64,000 nucleotides of DNA from Xylaria sp. FL1777 (GCA_022578965.1 MU400511.1:186001-250000); one strand, 5' to 3'; numbered from the stretch's first letter, positions 10,680 through 23,700 are shown. Numbers and translations are program-made. Notes: generated by a model not told the origin, from the letters alone.

Positions 10680-11404
10680 GAGAGCCAAGTGGAAGTTGAG
10701 TTGTTTACCATGTCTCAGTCGGCCCCCAATCACCGCCGTCAGCTGTTTTGTTTGTCTTGTCTTACGTCGTTGGATGAGGGTTTTCGTAAATCCCTGAAGA
10801 AAAAAGGTAAGGGGAGCAAGAGGTCACTGTCTCACAATTCGACACGTGGAACAGATAATTAACTTAATTGAAGATCTACAGGATTCTCTACACAAAAAAA
10901 GCCATCGAAGCCATACATCAATATTAAGAATGCCCGTACGTAACGCAAACCTAAAGAAGAACAAAGCAAACCACTATAGATCTTATCTAGGCTTTCATAC
11001 AAACCCATCGCTCCGGGATAAGCGATTATTGAAGCCAATTAAGAATATGTCGTATATCTACATCCTAAAATAAAATCCCCAATAGTTCTGAGTGCCAGGT
11101 ACCTAAGTGGCATCCGAGAAGAGACTTACGCTGCTATTAACGTGTCTAAGCATCGAGGATAGGGGTATTGATATTGGCAAGTAAGGGGGACGTAACTGTG
11201 CGAGCACAGTGCAAATAAAACACGCTACCACAATGCCTCGGCTCGTCCCCGATAAGTCATCAAGACAACCGATATCTCATCTCTTAGAAATTCAACGTCA
11301 AGAGGCACAGTAGTTAGAAATTTCAGAATAACAATTTCCCGGGGTAGCAACGGACTTGAACACACTCTTTACAAGGAATCTGATTCATAAATCGCCGCAG
11401 AAAC
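10680..11404. other. Intergenic, no gene seen
   Basis: AT-rich sequence upstream of the short-chain dehydrogenase gene. It includes a CAGGTACCTAAGTGG copy of the recurring motif near 11095. Open frames are short and unremarkable. Confidence 0.5.
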
Positions 11405-12825
11405 ATGGAGGTCAACAGCTTGTTTGACGTCAAGGTAGGCAAGCATGCTGTGCTCAGCACAGCCATCAAAACATCCTCTGCAGGAGCCTCATGCCTTACA
11501 TCATTGCATGAGGAGTGAGAATTCACACAATGTAATTGGCTAACTGACTTACACAGGGAAAAGTCGTCCTCGTAACAGGAGGTCAGCAACTCCATCCAGC
11601 CCCCTTACTCATCCCCATCCCCCAGCCAGCTAAGCTAACCCGAACTTCCCCCCCCCCAACAGGTGGGCGAGGCATAGGACGGATGATAGCAGAGGGCTTC
11701 GTAGCGAACGGGGCCAAAGTCTACATCGCCTCGCGCGACGCCAAGGCGTGCGCGGCAGCCGCAGCAGAGCTGACGGCCAGGGGCCCGGGCACCTGCGTGG
11801 CGCTCCCCGCGGACCTGCTCAAGCTGGAGGAGTGCAAGCGGCTGGTGTCGGAGGTGCGGGCGCGCGAGACGCGGCTGCACGTGCTCGTGAACAACAGCGG
11901 CGCGGCCTGGGGCGCGCCGCTCGACGAGTTCCCCGACGAGCAGTGGTCGCGCATCCTCACGCTCAACCTGCAGCGCGCCTTCACGCTCACGCAGCTCCTG
12001 CTGCCGCTGCTCGCGGCCGTCGGCGCCGAGTCCGTGGAGACCGGGCGGCGCGAGACGCCTGCTGCCGTGATTAATATTGGGTCCGTCAATGGGCTCAATG
12101 TGCCTAATCTTGAGGTTAGTCGGTAGTGGATGTTGAAGCGGGGGTGGTAGGATGTCGCGATGCTGGAGAGGGGAGGTGGAGGAGGGTGGAGGAGGAGGGT
12201 GTTTGAAGATCGGCCGTGAAAAACAATTCTCATCTTGCGGGAATATGCCTGCCTACTTACTTACCCACTGCTTATGGTCTTCAGCATAGCGTGCTGACGA
12301 GGTTCACAGAATTACAGCTACAGCGCGTCGAAAGCAGGCCTACACCATCTCACGCGGCACCTGTCGCAGGTTCTCGGTCCGAAGGGGATCACGGTGAATA
12401 CACTAGTACGGCTCTAGCTTCCTATTTCCTCCTCCCCTATTTCCATTTCACCAAGCTATTTCCATAAGTATTTATATAATAAGGATCATCAAACCTGACT
12501 CTGATTTCATCATCTAGGCCTGCGGTCCCTTCGACACGAAGATGATGGCCTTCTCAATGAAGCATTTCCGCGAGGCCATCGAGGACGGGAATCCGATGAA
12601 GCGGCACGGCCGGCCCAGCGACGTGGCTGGCGCCTGCATCTTCCTCGCGAGTCGCGCCGGGTAAGTGGTGTTTCTCTTAAATCTGGCAATTACCCTTCCC
12701 CGGCAATTTTACATCTCGATTGATCGTTCATGATCGTGCTGACGCCTTCGCATCTATCTAGATCATACGTCAATGGGGCGACTATCAACGTCGACGGTGG
12801 TACGCACCTAGGGGCAAAGATGTGA
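11405..12825 (+). CDS. Short-chain dehydrogenase/reductase (classical SDR)
   Basis: This is an NAD(P)-dependent oxidoreductase with a Rossmann fold; the substrate is unknown. Model: exons 11405-11434, 11557-11581, 11663-12114, 12310-12405, 12518-12660 and 12762-12825, giving 269 residues. The cofactor motif TGGGRGIG (17-24) is assembled across the second splice. VLVNNSGA follows, then the catalytic set S159 (INIGSVNG), Y173 and K177 (YSASK), then GPKGITVNTL and the C-terminal SYVNGATINVDGG. Every splice restores expected family sequence, including the tiny exons of 30 and 25 nt. It resembles the fungal branch often annotated as 3-oxoacyl-ACP reductase-like or rhamnolipid-type reductase, but that name says little about the real substrate. 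Exon 3 is markedly GC-rich compared with its flanks. Confidence 0.92.
12138..12201 (+). other. G-rich tract inside SDR intron 3 (G-quadruplex candidate)
   Basis: Within the 195-nt third intron the coding strand carries several runs of three or more G in a purine-rich context (GAGGGGAGGTGGAGGAGGG and similar). Four runs are close enough to form a quadruplex in the pre-mRNA. Confidence 0.35.
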
Positions 12826-13223
12826 GCCCGCCAAGTCGGCTGCTTAGTCCTGCGTATTTTGCCGGCCGAGATATTATCAACGCGTAGGAGGCTCAATAAT
12901 CGGGAAAACACGCAAAAATTTTAACTGACGAGTGAGGTTGCTGAAGTTGATGAATCACTTTAATTACTTTAATTGGGCATCTGGCGCATCGTCGGTTACG
13001 CATCTCAATATTACCTATATTACCGGCTCACCTACCCGAGTGGATGCGGGCTCTTGAGTAGCTTTACGTTTCTATGGTGCATATTGCTGCTGCTGTTTTA
13101 GCTAACGGCTGACCTCCTTGTGAGATTCGATGAATAAGTGGTTGTCGAAGAACAACACATCAAAATCCTGTTATTATTTTATTCGCGACCCAGTCGAAGA
13201 GAGTCTAGTGTATCGCAACCAAA
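12826..13223. other. Intergenic between convergent genes
   Basis: 3' flanks of the SDR gene and the metaxin-like gene. No further gene seen. Confidence 0.5.
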
Positions 13224-14194
13224 TTATGTACCTGGTCCCCAACATCTTTGGAGTATTCTATTGCGATGGCTAACTAGACAGGGAAATTCTCTCAGTATGT
13301 CGTTTAGTCGCCGATTCTCCCAAGCTAGGTCGTCATTTAAAATAAGGTGAGTATACGAGAACACGGTTGCATCGAAGAGTCCTGGGACCGTACTCCCGAA
13401 GAACCACTCCTCATCACCTAAGACTACATCTAGAGCGCGGAATGCCTCTTTTGCTCCCCTGTATAGATCCGCTGGATTAATAGCGTCTTTGCCTGTAGAT
13501 TTCAATATCTCTAGCTCAGCGGCGTGTTTTAATTGATACAGGATTGTGGCTCTGACGGGTCGTGACGAGGTTGCCGGCGTGATGTAGAGGTGGGCGAGAA
13601 TGCTGGCGTTTGCGGGGGAGAGATATAGTGTATAGAGCCAAGCATTCCGTATACGATGGTCCAGGAGCGACTCGTAGGCTTCTAGTCTCGCACCGAGATC
13701 TCCTGGGAGCTTGGATTTGCCGTTTTCAAGACCGTATTGTTCCAGCTTATTCGACGGAACGGGTCTTTGCGACCTCGAGTCACTGGGCGTAGATGGTGGG
13801 AGGAGGAACGGTAATGCGCCGGTGGGGGAGGCGTGGTTGTTTGAGGAACGGACACAAAAATCGACACCGGCAAGCTTGAGAAACGTCTGCCGTACCACAT
13901 TAGCCCGGGGGAAACCGAGTCGCGAGAGAATTCCGGGTGTCTATAGCTTACCTGCCATTTTAAACAAGATGGGTTGAAGCTCGGCAGCCCTTTCAAGGCG
14001 CTCTCGTCTGATATGAAAACGTAAAGCGTCGGCACGTCTCTGACGTCGGGCGAGCGAGCAGGCAGTTCATTGGGAGGATATGTGAGGAGCGGAAACTTCT
14101 TGAATAGCCGGGCGAGGGGAGCTGGTATGGCGAACCAACCAGAGGGCTCTTGAGGGCGTGGCCGCACCTTTGATCCCTCTGCGGCGTTCGGCAT
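13224..14194 (-). CDS. Metaxin-like SAM35/SAM37-type outer-membrane sorting subunit
   Basis: This is a likely subunit of the mitochondrial sorting and assembly machinery (SAM/TOB), which inserts beta-barrel proteins into the outer membrane. Model: exons 13952-14194 and 13224-13886 (minus strand), intron 65 nt, 301 residues. The N-terminal thioredoxin-like/GST-like domain has IPAPLARLFKKFPLLTYP and the splice-spanning CLKWQTFLKLAGVDFCVRSS, then NNHASPTGALPFLLP. The C-terminal helical GST-like domain has ARLEAYESLLDHRIRNAWLY and FFGSTVPGLFDATVFSYTHL. There is no cleavable signal, as expected for a cytosol-facing subunit. The start is set at the ATG at 14194, because the longer frame begins at a GTG. 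The pattern is closest to what I remember of fungal Sam35/Tob38, but separating it from Sam37 needs a tree. Confidence 0.82.
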
Positions 14195-14490
14195 TGTATG
14201 TAGAGGCGAATTGCGCACTTCACACCGACAGGGCTCTTGCTAAGGCATGGTTGAGAATACCTACATACGTACTTAGTAGGTAAGCAGCTGGGATAGATAA
14301 CTGCGCCTATCGATAAAAGCGGACCCCTGTGGATTATGGGATAAGACCTTCCGCTAACGGGCCGGCGCGCAGCTGATGGGAGTGTCGTCCGGGGTCCCTG
14401 CAGGCCCCCGGGAACTGGCAGCGTCTGGGTCAGCCACATAACGCCTCCCCCCTCTATATCGGACGTATCACAATCGATACTCTATGGTGG
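14195..14490. other. Upstream region of the metaxin-like gene
   Basis: GC-rich in 14340-14440. Frames through it are shadows without domain resemblance. No gene seen. Confidence 0.4.
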
Positions 14491-14495
14491 TGGTA

Positions 14496-14528
14496 TACGC
14501 AGTATTTCATGCGGAAGAATACTGCGTA
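14496..14528. repeat. Perfect 11-bp inverted repeat (hairpin)
   Basis: TACGCAGTATT at 14496-14506 is the exact reverse complement of AATACTGCGTA at 14518-14528, with an 11-nt loop. Immediately after it, TTGGTTTCTGGC is followed by a second, nearly identical copy (14530-14552). No gene covers it. Confidence 0.85.
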
Positions 14529-14552
14529 CTTGGTTTCTGGCTTGGTTTCTGG

Positions 14553-17080
14553 AGCACGCCGCACGCAAAAGTACAGTTGAGATGCACCCGCAGAAGTCTC
14601 AGGTCTATTCAGCCCTAGGATCACATACCTAGCGGGCGTTCTCCCACCTTCTTGGTAGGCCTAGAGCTGCCCATAATCCTCACGACTTTCCAAAACAACT
14701 GCGTGAGTGTTCAGTTGACGATAGACTACGGTACGACTGCATACACAGGCAAGTGTTTGGTATCTATCAAGGGCATCTGGACACTCTGGACAACACTAGA
14801 CATGCCTACACATACGGTACGATTGAATGAATGTATAGAATGATGAATGGGAATGAGTAATCGTCTATCGTTATCGTCCAAACGGCTGTTGCCGCAGTCC
14901 GTTCGCAGAATAAGAGCTGTTTTCGGCCTTTGTGGCGGCCGCGCATGCATGCATGTCCCAGTCGTAGCGTAAGGCGGGGGAGACGGGACACTAGGTAATA
15001 GGTACTGGTAATACTTCTGTATCTATACCAGAAGGTAAGCTGAGGAGAACCCTGGGCAGTGGAAGCAGAAGAAAGAAAGAAGCCTGGGCTGGAGCCAGCC
15101 TCTTGCAGCCGGCACCATTACATAACCATGTCGTCGTGCCTTGGCAGATACACCAAGTACCTCCACCATCACGAACCCGGGTCCGTCTGACTCGAGGGTC
15201 GCTTGAAGGGCTGCTTTGAGGGTAACATCCCGCCAGAAACTGACCTTCTGCCCTTGTTTACCGGCCGGATCCCCCGTCGACTGCATCAATGCACTCCACC
15301 GTTGCAGTCCACGCTGTGACGTGGGGCTGACGTTCGGATGCAAAGGATGAAAGCTTCCATGCTGTCTGTCTCTGCTGTGGAGTGGTTCGCGATGACTGAT
15401 ATGCGTGATCATGTACTGTACCATACTGACGACGGCCTGCCGACAATGGTGACATCGATGAGGTCCATCTCGCCGTGGGAAGAGCCGATATCCGAAAATA
15501 CTCCAGTTGGAAATCTAGATACACTACTACGTATACTGGGTTGCTGCATCTAGCGTGTCTGCACCTTGGCTTTCGGGCCTTAGTCACTGGGTACCTGACC
15601 AACGCATTGCGAGCGGAAATGCGACAACTTACACACACGCAGCCCAAGATTTCCAAATACCTAGCTTCTCCAAGATGAGCACACCTTCCCGACCGGCTTG
15701 CATGGGATAATTGTCCTAATGAACCCCGATGTTTCAGCCCGCTGGATAGTTGAAGTTGAAGCGAGGCAGCGATCTTGTCTGTGATAGCTTCAAGCACAGA
15801 TCGTAAGCAAATCACCGATGGATACAACCAGGTATCACCAACATGACATGTCGGCATGACAAGGTGAACATCCCGTACCACGACCGAGGCCAGACCAGTC
15901 TCCTCTGATCCACCTCACTCTGATGTATGTCTGGCTTTTGCCAGGACGTATATGCTGTGCTACCTATTACTTACCTCGCATTCGTCAGCCCTCGCCCACC
16001 CATATTATCGCCCGGGGCGGCAAAGATACCGTTATTGACTAATTCTCCAAGATGCTGTGACACAACTATCTGCGCAGATCGCACACAGTATCCCTAGACC
16101 ACCTGAAATCGTGCGCGCGCGTGTGTGTGTGTGTACCACCAAAGACGGCCCAATCAAAGTCCACATGCTTGTTGGAGTTGCGTTTGGATAGAGCACTACA
16201 ACTACTACGTAGTATTGAGAACAAGAAAACCCGTTGACAAAACCTAGACACCTACCTAACGCCGGATTCAACGCAACTTGGAGGGTACTTGTGTCGACGT
16301 TCCTTGGCCTCCACAGTGATGACGACAATTTAAAATAACAAAAGCCAAAAAAAGATAACTATTAACAGAAGGAAGAAGGGAGGAGGTGAACAAATAGGAA
16401 AACATGAAGAGAGAGATATTCCAAAGGCCAAGCTTGTCGATTCCAATTACGCACAGTCCTTCCTGATTTCCTTTTTTGGACTATAGCAAGATGGCTGCTT
16501 AAGTTAGTTGGTCACAAGGATTTTGGTACTCCGGGCAGAAAAGCATCCTTGACTCGTACTTAGACTACCTAGTAGGTATGTAGACGTAGCCCGTCCACCA
16601 TCTAAGGTATGCAGTATAGCAGACACGGCCAACATAACAAAGACAACTTCGCACTGCCTTAGTTCTCGTTTCTTTTTCCCCATTCTCGCCTAACCACTTT
16701 CATCTCAATTTATTACATGTGACTTAAATAAGAGACAATATACCAACGCTTACACTCTCCATACTGGCAAGATAAATAGCCGTCGTACGACGTCGTGCCA
16801 CATAAGATTTGTCCTTTGTCTATTCATCATCTATCCTGCACTACTGCGTACACACAACCAGCAGAAACCTTATTCAGCTAGCCGTGCAGCGCCCTGATTC
16901 ACATCCTGCAATCAACCGGCGCCATAAAGATCAAGTCTTCGCCCTTGCGCCTTTACCCTTTGCCCTTTGTGCACCGACTTCTTCCGAACTACACGCCGGA
17001 CACACTTATACTTGCACTTACACATCGAAATATACACACACCATCCACCCAACTGCCCCCAGTGGCCTATATCCGACAAA
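14553..17080. other. Gene-poor stretch upstream of a small ORF
   Basis: Several open frames of up to 207 residues exist (for example 15258-15881, minus), but their composition is rich in Arg, Ser and Cys and has no motif, so they are treated as chance. There is a GCGCGCGCGTGTGTGTGTGTG dinucleotide tract near 16115-16134. The 300 bases before 17081 are C- and pyrimidine-rich, like a leader for the next ORF. Confidence 0.45.
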
Positions 17081-17338
17081 ATGACACCGCTATACCTTTG
17101 TGCCTCTTCAACAACAGCTGCCGGCACCTCGACATCATCCATGTCGTCGGCTCCCATCTCAGACTCCACAACCAGACGGCCCAGCAACGTCATCATGCAC
17201 CCTCCCAAGCCCAAGAAGAAGAAGACGCACAGCACCGATCCTTACCTTCGTGACTTCACCCTCGTGGCAGAGGCCGCGCGACGTGCCCAGATGTCACTCA
17301 TGATGCGGGACATGGAGAACGTCAGTATATCGCCATAA
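17081..17338 (+). CDS. Small basic Ser/Thr-rich protein, unknown function
   Basis: An ATG at 17081 in a favourable context (GACAAAATGAC) opens 85 codons. The first 35 residues are Ser/Thr-rich. They are followed by a lysine block (HPPKPKKKKTHS) that could act as a nuclear-localisation signal, and then by a segment that looks helical (DPYLRDFTLVAEAARRAQMS) ending in RDMENVSISP. The helical part looks like constrained protein rather than random translation and recalls small conserved fungal proteins of unknown role, although I cannot name a family. A donor-like GTCAGT lies near the end of the frame (17320), so the last residues may be replaced by a further exon. It stands alone in a gene-poor region with a long pyrimidine-rich leader. 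Confidence 0.5.
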   Translation: MTPLYLCASSTTAAGTSTSSMSSAPISDSTTRRPSNVIMHPPKPKKKKTHSTDPYLRDFTLVAEAARRAQMSLMMRDMENVSISP

Positions 17339-20300
17339 ATGCGGAAAACTGTCCAACAGGCTTGCTCGTGTGCATGACGGAGGACCTATTGCATTACACT
17401 GCTTTTTCCCTCTCCGCCTGGAGCGCGCTATCCCCTTTCTAGGGTCCAATCCAATCAGCCACGAGCAAGCCCAATGCAAGATTCGACTGGGGTCGCTGTT
17501 TCGTCCCGAACAAGTCGACTCCCTCCGTATGCGCGGGTCGTATAGCTCCACGTGCCAACGAACCGGGGACCAGGCGCCTGGCCTGGGCCAAGAACGAAAA
17601 AAAAACAAATCATAATACCTAGTGTAATACGGTACCTGCCCGGGTAACCATCATCTCAGCTCTGTTTCCTTCAACCTTTGCTTTTTAGGGTCACAAGGTC
17701 ACCGTTTATCATCACTTTATTTTACCTGCCCCCTTTTTCTACCTACTTGCATTGCGATCTATTCTGGGAGTTCGCGATGTGAGCATCGTCATTATTTTTT
17801 ATCGGATGGAGGACAGAGAATGCTGTCTAACCCAATCCCGACGTCATCGCGGTGGATGATCTGCGGTTTTACCAGAAAAGAGGACTTTCCCCCGTGAGCA
17901 TTGGCGCAATGGGGAAATGTGCGTCTCAAAGCCCGCTTGGCAGGCCTACTGATGGTGGTGGAACCCTAGATTTGGAACTAGGACACCCAAAAAACCTGCA
18001 TCTGGAACTACAACTGCGCTACGTATAGAGGAACAGAGAGCATCACAGCAGTGCAGCTGTGAGGCACAGCAACTGACACCCACCAATTACGTAACTTGGA
18101 GACCCTGGAAGGAATGGGAGAAGAAGTTACCCAGGTCGTTAGGTTGTGATGATGTGTTGGCTGCGAGGGATGCGAACCCCAAGAGCGCGCATGGACTCTC
18201 AACATGAACAAGCGACCAAAGCGACCTTGAAGCTGGCTAGCTAGTCAGTCTAGTGTGGGTATACACTAGATAGGTCGGGGATCGAATACTGGTACGGTAC
18301 TCACAGTATCAATAGTGAGGTGGGGGAACACCAGAAAGGGTTTTCCCCCAACGGATCTAGTGTATTCCGAAATTCCGTAATTGAGAGAAGTTTCCAATGA
18401 AAACCAATAACAAGCCACCCTGTCGTTCGCACATCCCTTCTCGTCTTAACAATAGCGTGTGTGTACTGCGTATACGTAATTTGAAATCACCGAAACTTTA
18501 TGATCGTTGGAGTATGTATGGGTAGGTAGGTAGCGTGCTACACCCGGTATAGAAAAGATCATGAGATCACTAGAAAGTGTTTTTTCTAGCACGGCGGGAA
18601 ACATGGGTATGCCGTCCCCAGGGGGCCAACTGCATAGTGAGACAAGGAACCGGGACGGCGATTCTCCGCATTCAGTTTAGCAAAATCTCCCTGCTTACAT
18701 AGCGTAGAGTGAGAGGGTTGTTCACCTGGGCACTTCAGTACATAACCCAGCCGATGACGCGGGTGGTCCCCTATTCATCATCGCGCTAGGTAAGGTAAGT
18801 AAGATCGCTTATATCATCTCTAGGTAGGCTACCGGTATCTATACGGTACGATATAACAAATACCTTTTAATTGAAATACAAAGTAAAAAAAGGTTCTACA
18901 CGGCGAGCTGTTCCTGCCTGCATCGTCTAACATGTTGATATTCTCATCATCTGGAATTCATCTTCTTGCCTTTTGGGCTTCATTTTGCCGTATGGATGGT
19001 AAGGGGAGCCGTTAGACGAAACCGAAACATCTATCCGAAAGACAAGGGGGGAACAAAAGGTTTAAGCTTCACTTTTCCGTTAGACATCTTACGCTACATT
19101 TAATGCATCCATCTCTGGGCTCATTACTTAACACTGTATGGTGGTCGAACATGCGCACACTATAACACAACGCAGCCAGGGGTTACATGTACATATAGTT
19201 CATTATACACTTTATGTAGAGTAACATTGATCTATGTATCCGAAGAGGCATGGAATCCTACGTGTAAAATGCGTGCTCCGCCTTGAATATGATTAATAGC
19301 CTCATTCTATAGGAGCAAAGGCTAGCTGCTAGCTTCCAGTTCTCTAGTCCCGTACGGCTCCAGACTCTTTCATTCCCCGAATCTACCTTGCTCGGTGTAG
19401 TGTATATTAATTAGTCTACTATAAGAGCAGAGCCCCTGCAATTCATCGTCCTTCCTCCGGCCCCCAGGGCCCTAGGTACATGCCAGGAATCCTCTCGGGA
19501 CCCAGCACTACCGATATCGGGATTGGCGAGGAAACAGGACCTTTCGAGAACAACCAAAGGATCACACTGCATGATGCTCGTCGCCCTTCTCCCAAGGAGT
19601 TGGTTGTAGCCATGCAGCAGTATGTAAATCCAACAGACAAGGCTGCCACATCCTCCTCGCCAACTGCACAAGGATAATTATAACATGAAACGGCCACTGA
19701 TCAGGTATATCTGCAGGCGAATCCCATCTGCGGCAGGCATGGAGCCCACAGCGCTCCCCACGTGGTAGTGCAGTTGGATCGCTGGCGCGCATGAGGCACA
19801 GGTGTAGGACACAGGTGTAGGCAAGGTGAGCCGAGACACGTAGGACTGCTGTGAGGAAAAACACAGATGTCTGCATACGTGCATGCAGGCAGGCATGTAT
19901 GCAACGTGAACCTCACCACCGGCGGCAGGCAAACAACAACAGTAAAGACATTGATGTGGCAAGTCTTACTCCGTGGAGATGTGCCTGATCTCGGTGCTCA
20001 GGTGGAAGATCAGTAGACAGATCTCTTTCAAGTCTGTCTCGTTGACTCAGCGTAGGATTCCGAAGGAATATCACGACCCTGATAAGGAGAGTGTGTGTTA
20101 TCTGCCTAGGTAGATTGGCGAAGGTGTACCTATCCCCAACGGTTGCTGTGAAGACGACACAGCATATATCAACCCACCTACCTACCTACCTTACCTTAAC
20201 CCCATCGTGTAAAGCATTACTGCTTTTTCTGTGAGGCCCAGACTTTCATATCATCCTCTCACATCTTTCATTCACACCTTACAGCAACAGGATCCCGTAC

Positions 20301-20700
20301 CCAAACGATCATGAAGTCGCGGTTACGGGAAGGAAGTAGGATCCAAGATACCATACATACGGTCCGAATGACATCTCAGATCAGACACTTTCGAGAAGTT
20401 GTGTAAGACGGCTTGTGTGACCCGAGCAGGGTATGATTGCAGAACGCGGTGCATGGGAACATATCAAGGCACATGATGCAAGAATATTTACGTAGCATAG
20501 AACGAACCCTTGCAGTCTGGACCGGCCCAGCGTGATGGGAAGGGGAGACATATGATGTAATATGGCGCAGGTCTATCAGCTCATTGAAGGCACCGCGCCG
20601 CACGGCCGCCTACGCCGCCGCGGTCCCTGTGATGCATGATGGAGAGAAGAGCGAATAGTGTAGTCGGAGTATATGATGACAGAAACACGGGTTGGATCAG
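17339..20700. other. Gene-free region with simple repeats
   Basis: No coding region supported. It contains GGTAGGTAGGTAG (18521-18533) and CCACCTACCTACCTACC (20175-20191) tracts. Longer frames near 19411-19962 are mutually overlapping shadows without motifs. Confidence 0.5.
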
Positions 20701-23700
20701 GAAATACCTACATATACTGCTGAGATAGCTTGCTGGGCACTTTACGCAACCTTTATTACCAGTTTGGGGAACGACTATGCGGATTATGTAACCCTGGGCA
20801 ACCCTGTGGACTGAAGGATTCCTGTCAGTCCTTCACGAACTAACCCGCTGGCCGACCCTAGTCTATGGCAAGGCTCAAGGCGGAATGCAAATGTCAAGCT
20901 CGAATACTAAATTTCATTAACCACGTCATGCGAAATATGGTCGAAATAGACGCCTTCACTTTCTCCCCCTATCTCCTCCTGTCAGGACAGTCCATCTATA
21001 CATTAAAAAGGGGGTATGTGATACAGAGGACCTGGTGGGACAGATAGAGTTTAAGCCTATCACGAGTTAGGCGATTGTAATATATGTCACAAACAAAGGA
21101 AGTAGTTTTCACCTTGTCTAGTAACAGTTACCAAGGAAGTTGTGAACTCCTATGTAGGGTTGGCCGCTTTGTGACACTTTGGATTACCAGCCTAGCCAAG
21201 TCGTTATGAATCCCTAGGCTGGTCATACAAAAGAAATAGAACGCAATAGGAGAAAATGAACGATAAATAAGAAGATCTAGACACTTTTAAAAATATATTA
21301 AGATACCATTAAAGCGCAAGCACGAGTAAACTTAGGTGAGAACCAAAGTATCTTTATACCAACTTGTCTGAGTGACATAACTAGATGTTGAATTCTACTA
21401 CTAGTAAAACTAATTAATAGCAATGTGGAAACACTGAGTTCAACTCCATCATGAAAAAGAAAAGGAGACAAGCTGGCTGAGTCTTATAATTGATGAAAGG
21501 GTGCCCAACGTACGTTGTACCAACATGAAACGATAATTATAGAGTAGAGAGGATTCGCGCACCTGAGTACTATTAACCTGGTATAAAAGTAAAGGATATG
21601 GAGACTTGACTTGAAATAAAACAGCGACTACGAACGCATTGTTAACATTAAACAGGATTAAGCTTGTTTTGTAGGGCTGAGGATGGTTGTACCTATGAGC
21701 CAATTTTACTTTGTCATCTTTCCCGCCGTTTCTGGATCGAGTTTAGGACTAAGGCAACCTAACCACATACCTTGATACCAAGACAGCCACTTACCAATAC
21801 ATTATTGACAGTGGCGTCCGTTCTAAACACCTTGGTCACCTTAGCGAGGACAAGGGTGGGCAGGTGGTTAGCTCCATCACTTACTTGGGAAAGCCCAAGG
21901 GCTGCGGGCCCAGGAGACATTGACGGTTACAAGATCGCTTTGAGGAAGCTATATGAGCATGTTGTCTCGCACGGGAATATCAACAAATTCAACTGATATT
22001 GCTAGATGGACGTATTTTAATCTCCAGACGAGACTACTCACCCCACCATCAATGATCGCTAATTATAGAAGTACGGTAATGTTTGTTTTTATAACCGAGA
22101 TCATAAGCTTCCTTGGTGGTTCGTTACCCCTATACGTATCTACACACATGCTGCTACTCTATTCTGCAAGTGCAATATTAGCATCGTAACATTGACGAGG
22201 CTCGAGCACTAGATACGCGCCCTTGAGACTTGCCTAGAAGACACAAGTTTCTGAGGCGGGGTCTGACGTGTGTTTATGGATGGCGTAGCTGTGATAGTAT
22301 TGGCTCGAGGCTGGCAAAGAATTGGAATACAATATGTAGCCTTGATTGCGACCTTCCTCTCCCATCCTCCAATCGGCTCACCTGGAGTCACCTGATGCAT
22401 TAAGGGAGTGTCCCTGCTTACACGATCAGTACACTCCCTAGTCCGGAACTTTGATCGACTTTAGCAAAGATCTCTAGGTTCCTCTGCTTCAATGAACTTC
22501 ATGGGTGGGTTCTACCTTTAGTTCTTGGACTTCTGAGCCGTTTTGATTCTCGTCTAGCCTGAGCATAAACCCAGTGACGCACAGATTGCGGTGTTACTTG
22601 CACCTGGCGTTGATCGTACTTCATCGCCGAATGACAAGAGCCGTGATTCTAACATCCTTGCCCTTCGTCTTACCGCGTTATGCATTTGGCCGTATAAAAC
22701 GTCCTATGCTGGCTGCGCTAATGTGGCTCTCGGGTATGCGAAGTGCGAATGACGGCCTCCTAAAGATACTTTTCACACGAACGACGCTGTCCCACAAATA
22801 CATCATCCAGCATATAGATTTTCAGTTATTGTCCTTGTTTGGTCTTACGATTCTGGCCTGTTTCTGATAGCTCCAGTATAGTCGCCTCATTAATCATACC
22901 TAATTACAAAATGTCCTTGATTTCAACACGAATGATGCGACCTTATTGCCCCGGAGGGAAACCTACATCACAGTGTAGTGTCATAGATCGGCTTGTCTAC
23001 AAAATAAGAAGTGCAATTATATCTTTAGCATAGATCACCCGTTAAAACAAAGCATATTTATAACACACTCATACTTTGCTCTAGGACCAATATTCCAACA
23101 GGTAATACCATCAGTGCAGCCACTGAGTATTATTGCTTCTCTCAAGTCTTGAGGCTTAAACTAAGCTAATTTAAATCGGAGAATCTTGTCATAACTATGT
23201 GGGATAAAACGCTAAACGCAGATTTAACATTCAAACGATAATGAGGCTGTGCTAAACTCTAATCTAGCTCCTACGCGTTCTTTATACTGCCCAAACAATG
23301 GGATAGCGGCCTTAATACTTCTTGTCAAGATGCCAACACACTTGAATAGGAGGCAGCATGTAAATAAGCAAAAGCTACCTAGGTATCTAAGAAAGGAGTC
23401 CGGGTCTTTTGCGTGCCGATTGTGAACAGTATGTATAACTGATCATTCCATGAGAATCTAGCACTTTTATTTAAAACCAACTCCCACATATAGTGAACAT
23501 TGACGAGGTACCAATAAGCACGAACATATGATGTACTAGCAAAAGGCTAATTCCACACAGAATTTGAATGTCGAGATAGTCTGGCCTATTGGTAGCCCAT
23601 GGCCTATTTCGTTGATGTACTTGGGGGGTGAATCAACAGGTCGATTTCGAGGACCACACGGAACTAGAGTCATAGTCCCAAAGAAAAATAAGAAACGCGG

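Noticed and set aside
15258..15881. 207-codon minus-strand open frame
   Set aside because: Rich in Arg, Ser and Cys, with no domain, no clear start context and overlapping frames on the other strand. It looks like chance in moderately GC-rich DNA.
18160..18185. B-box-like GGTTCGCATCC on the minus strand
   Set aside because: The invariant A58 is replaced by C, and no A box or cloverleaf could be found.
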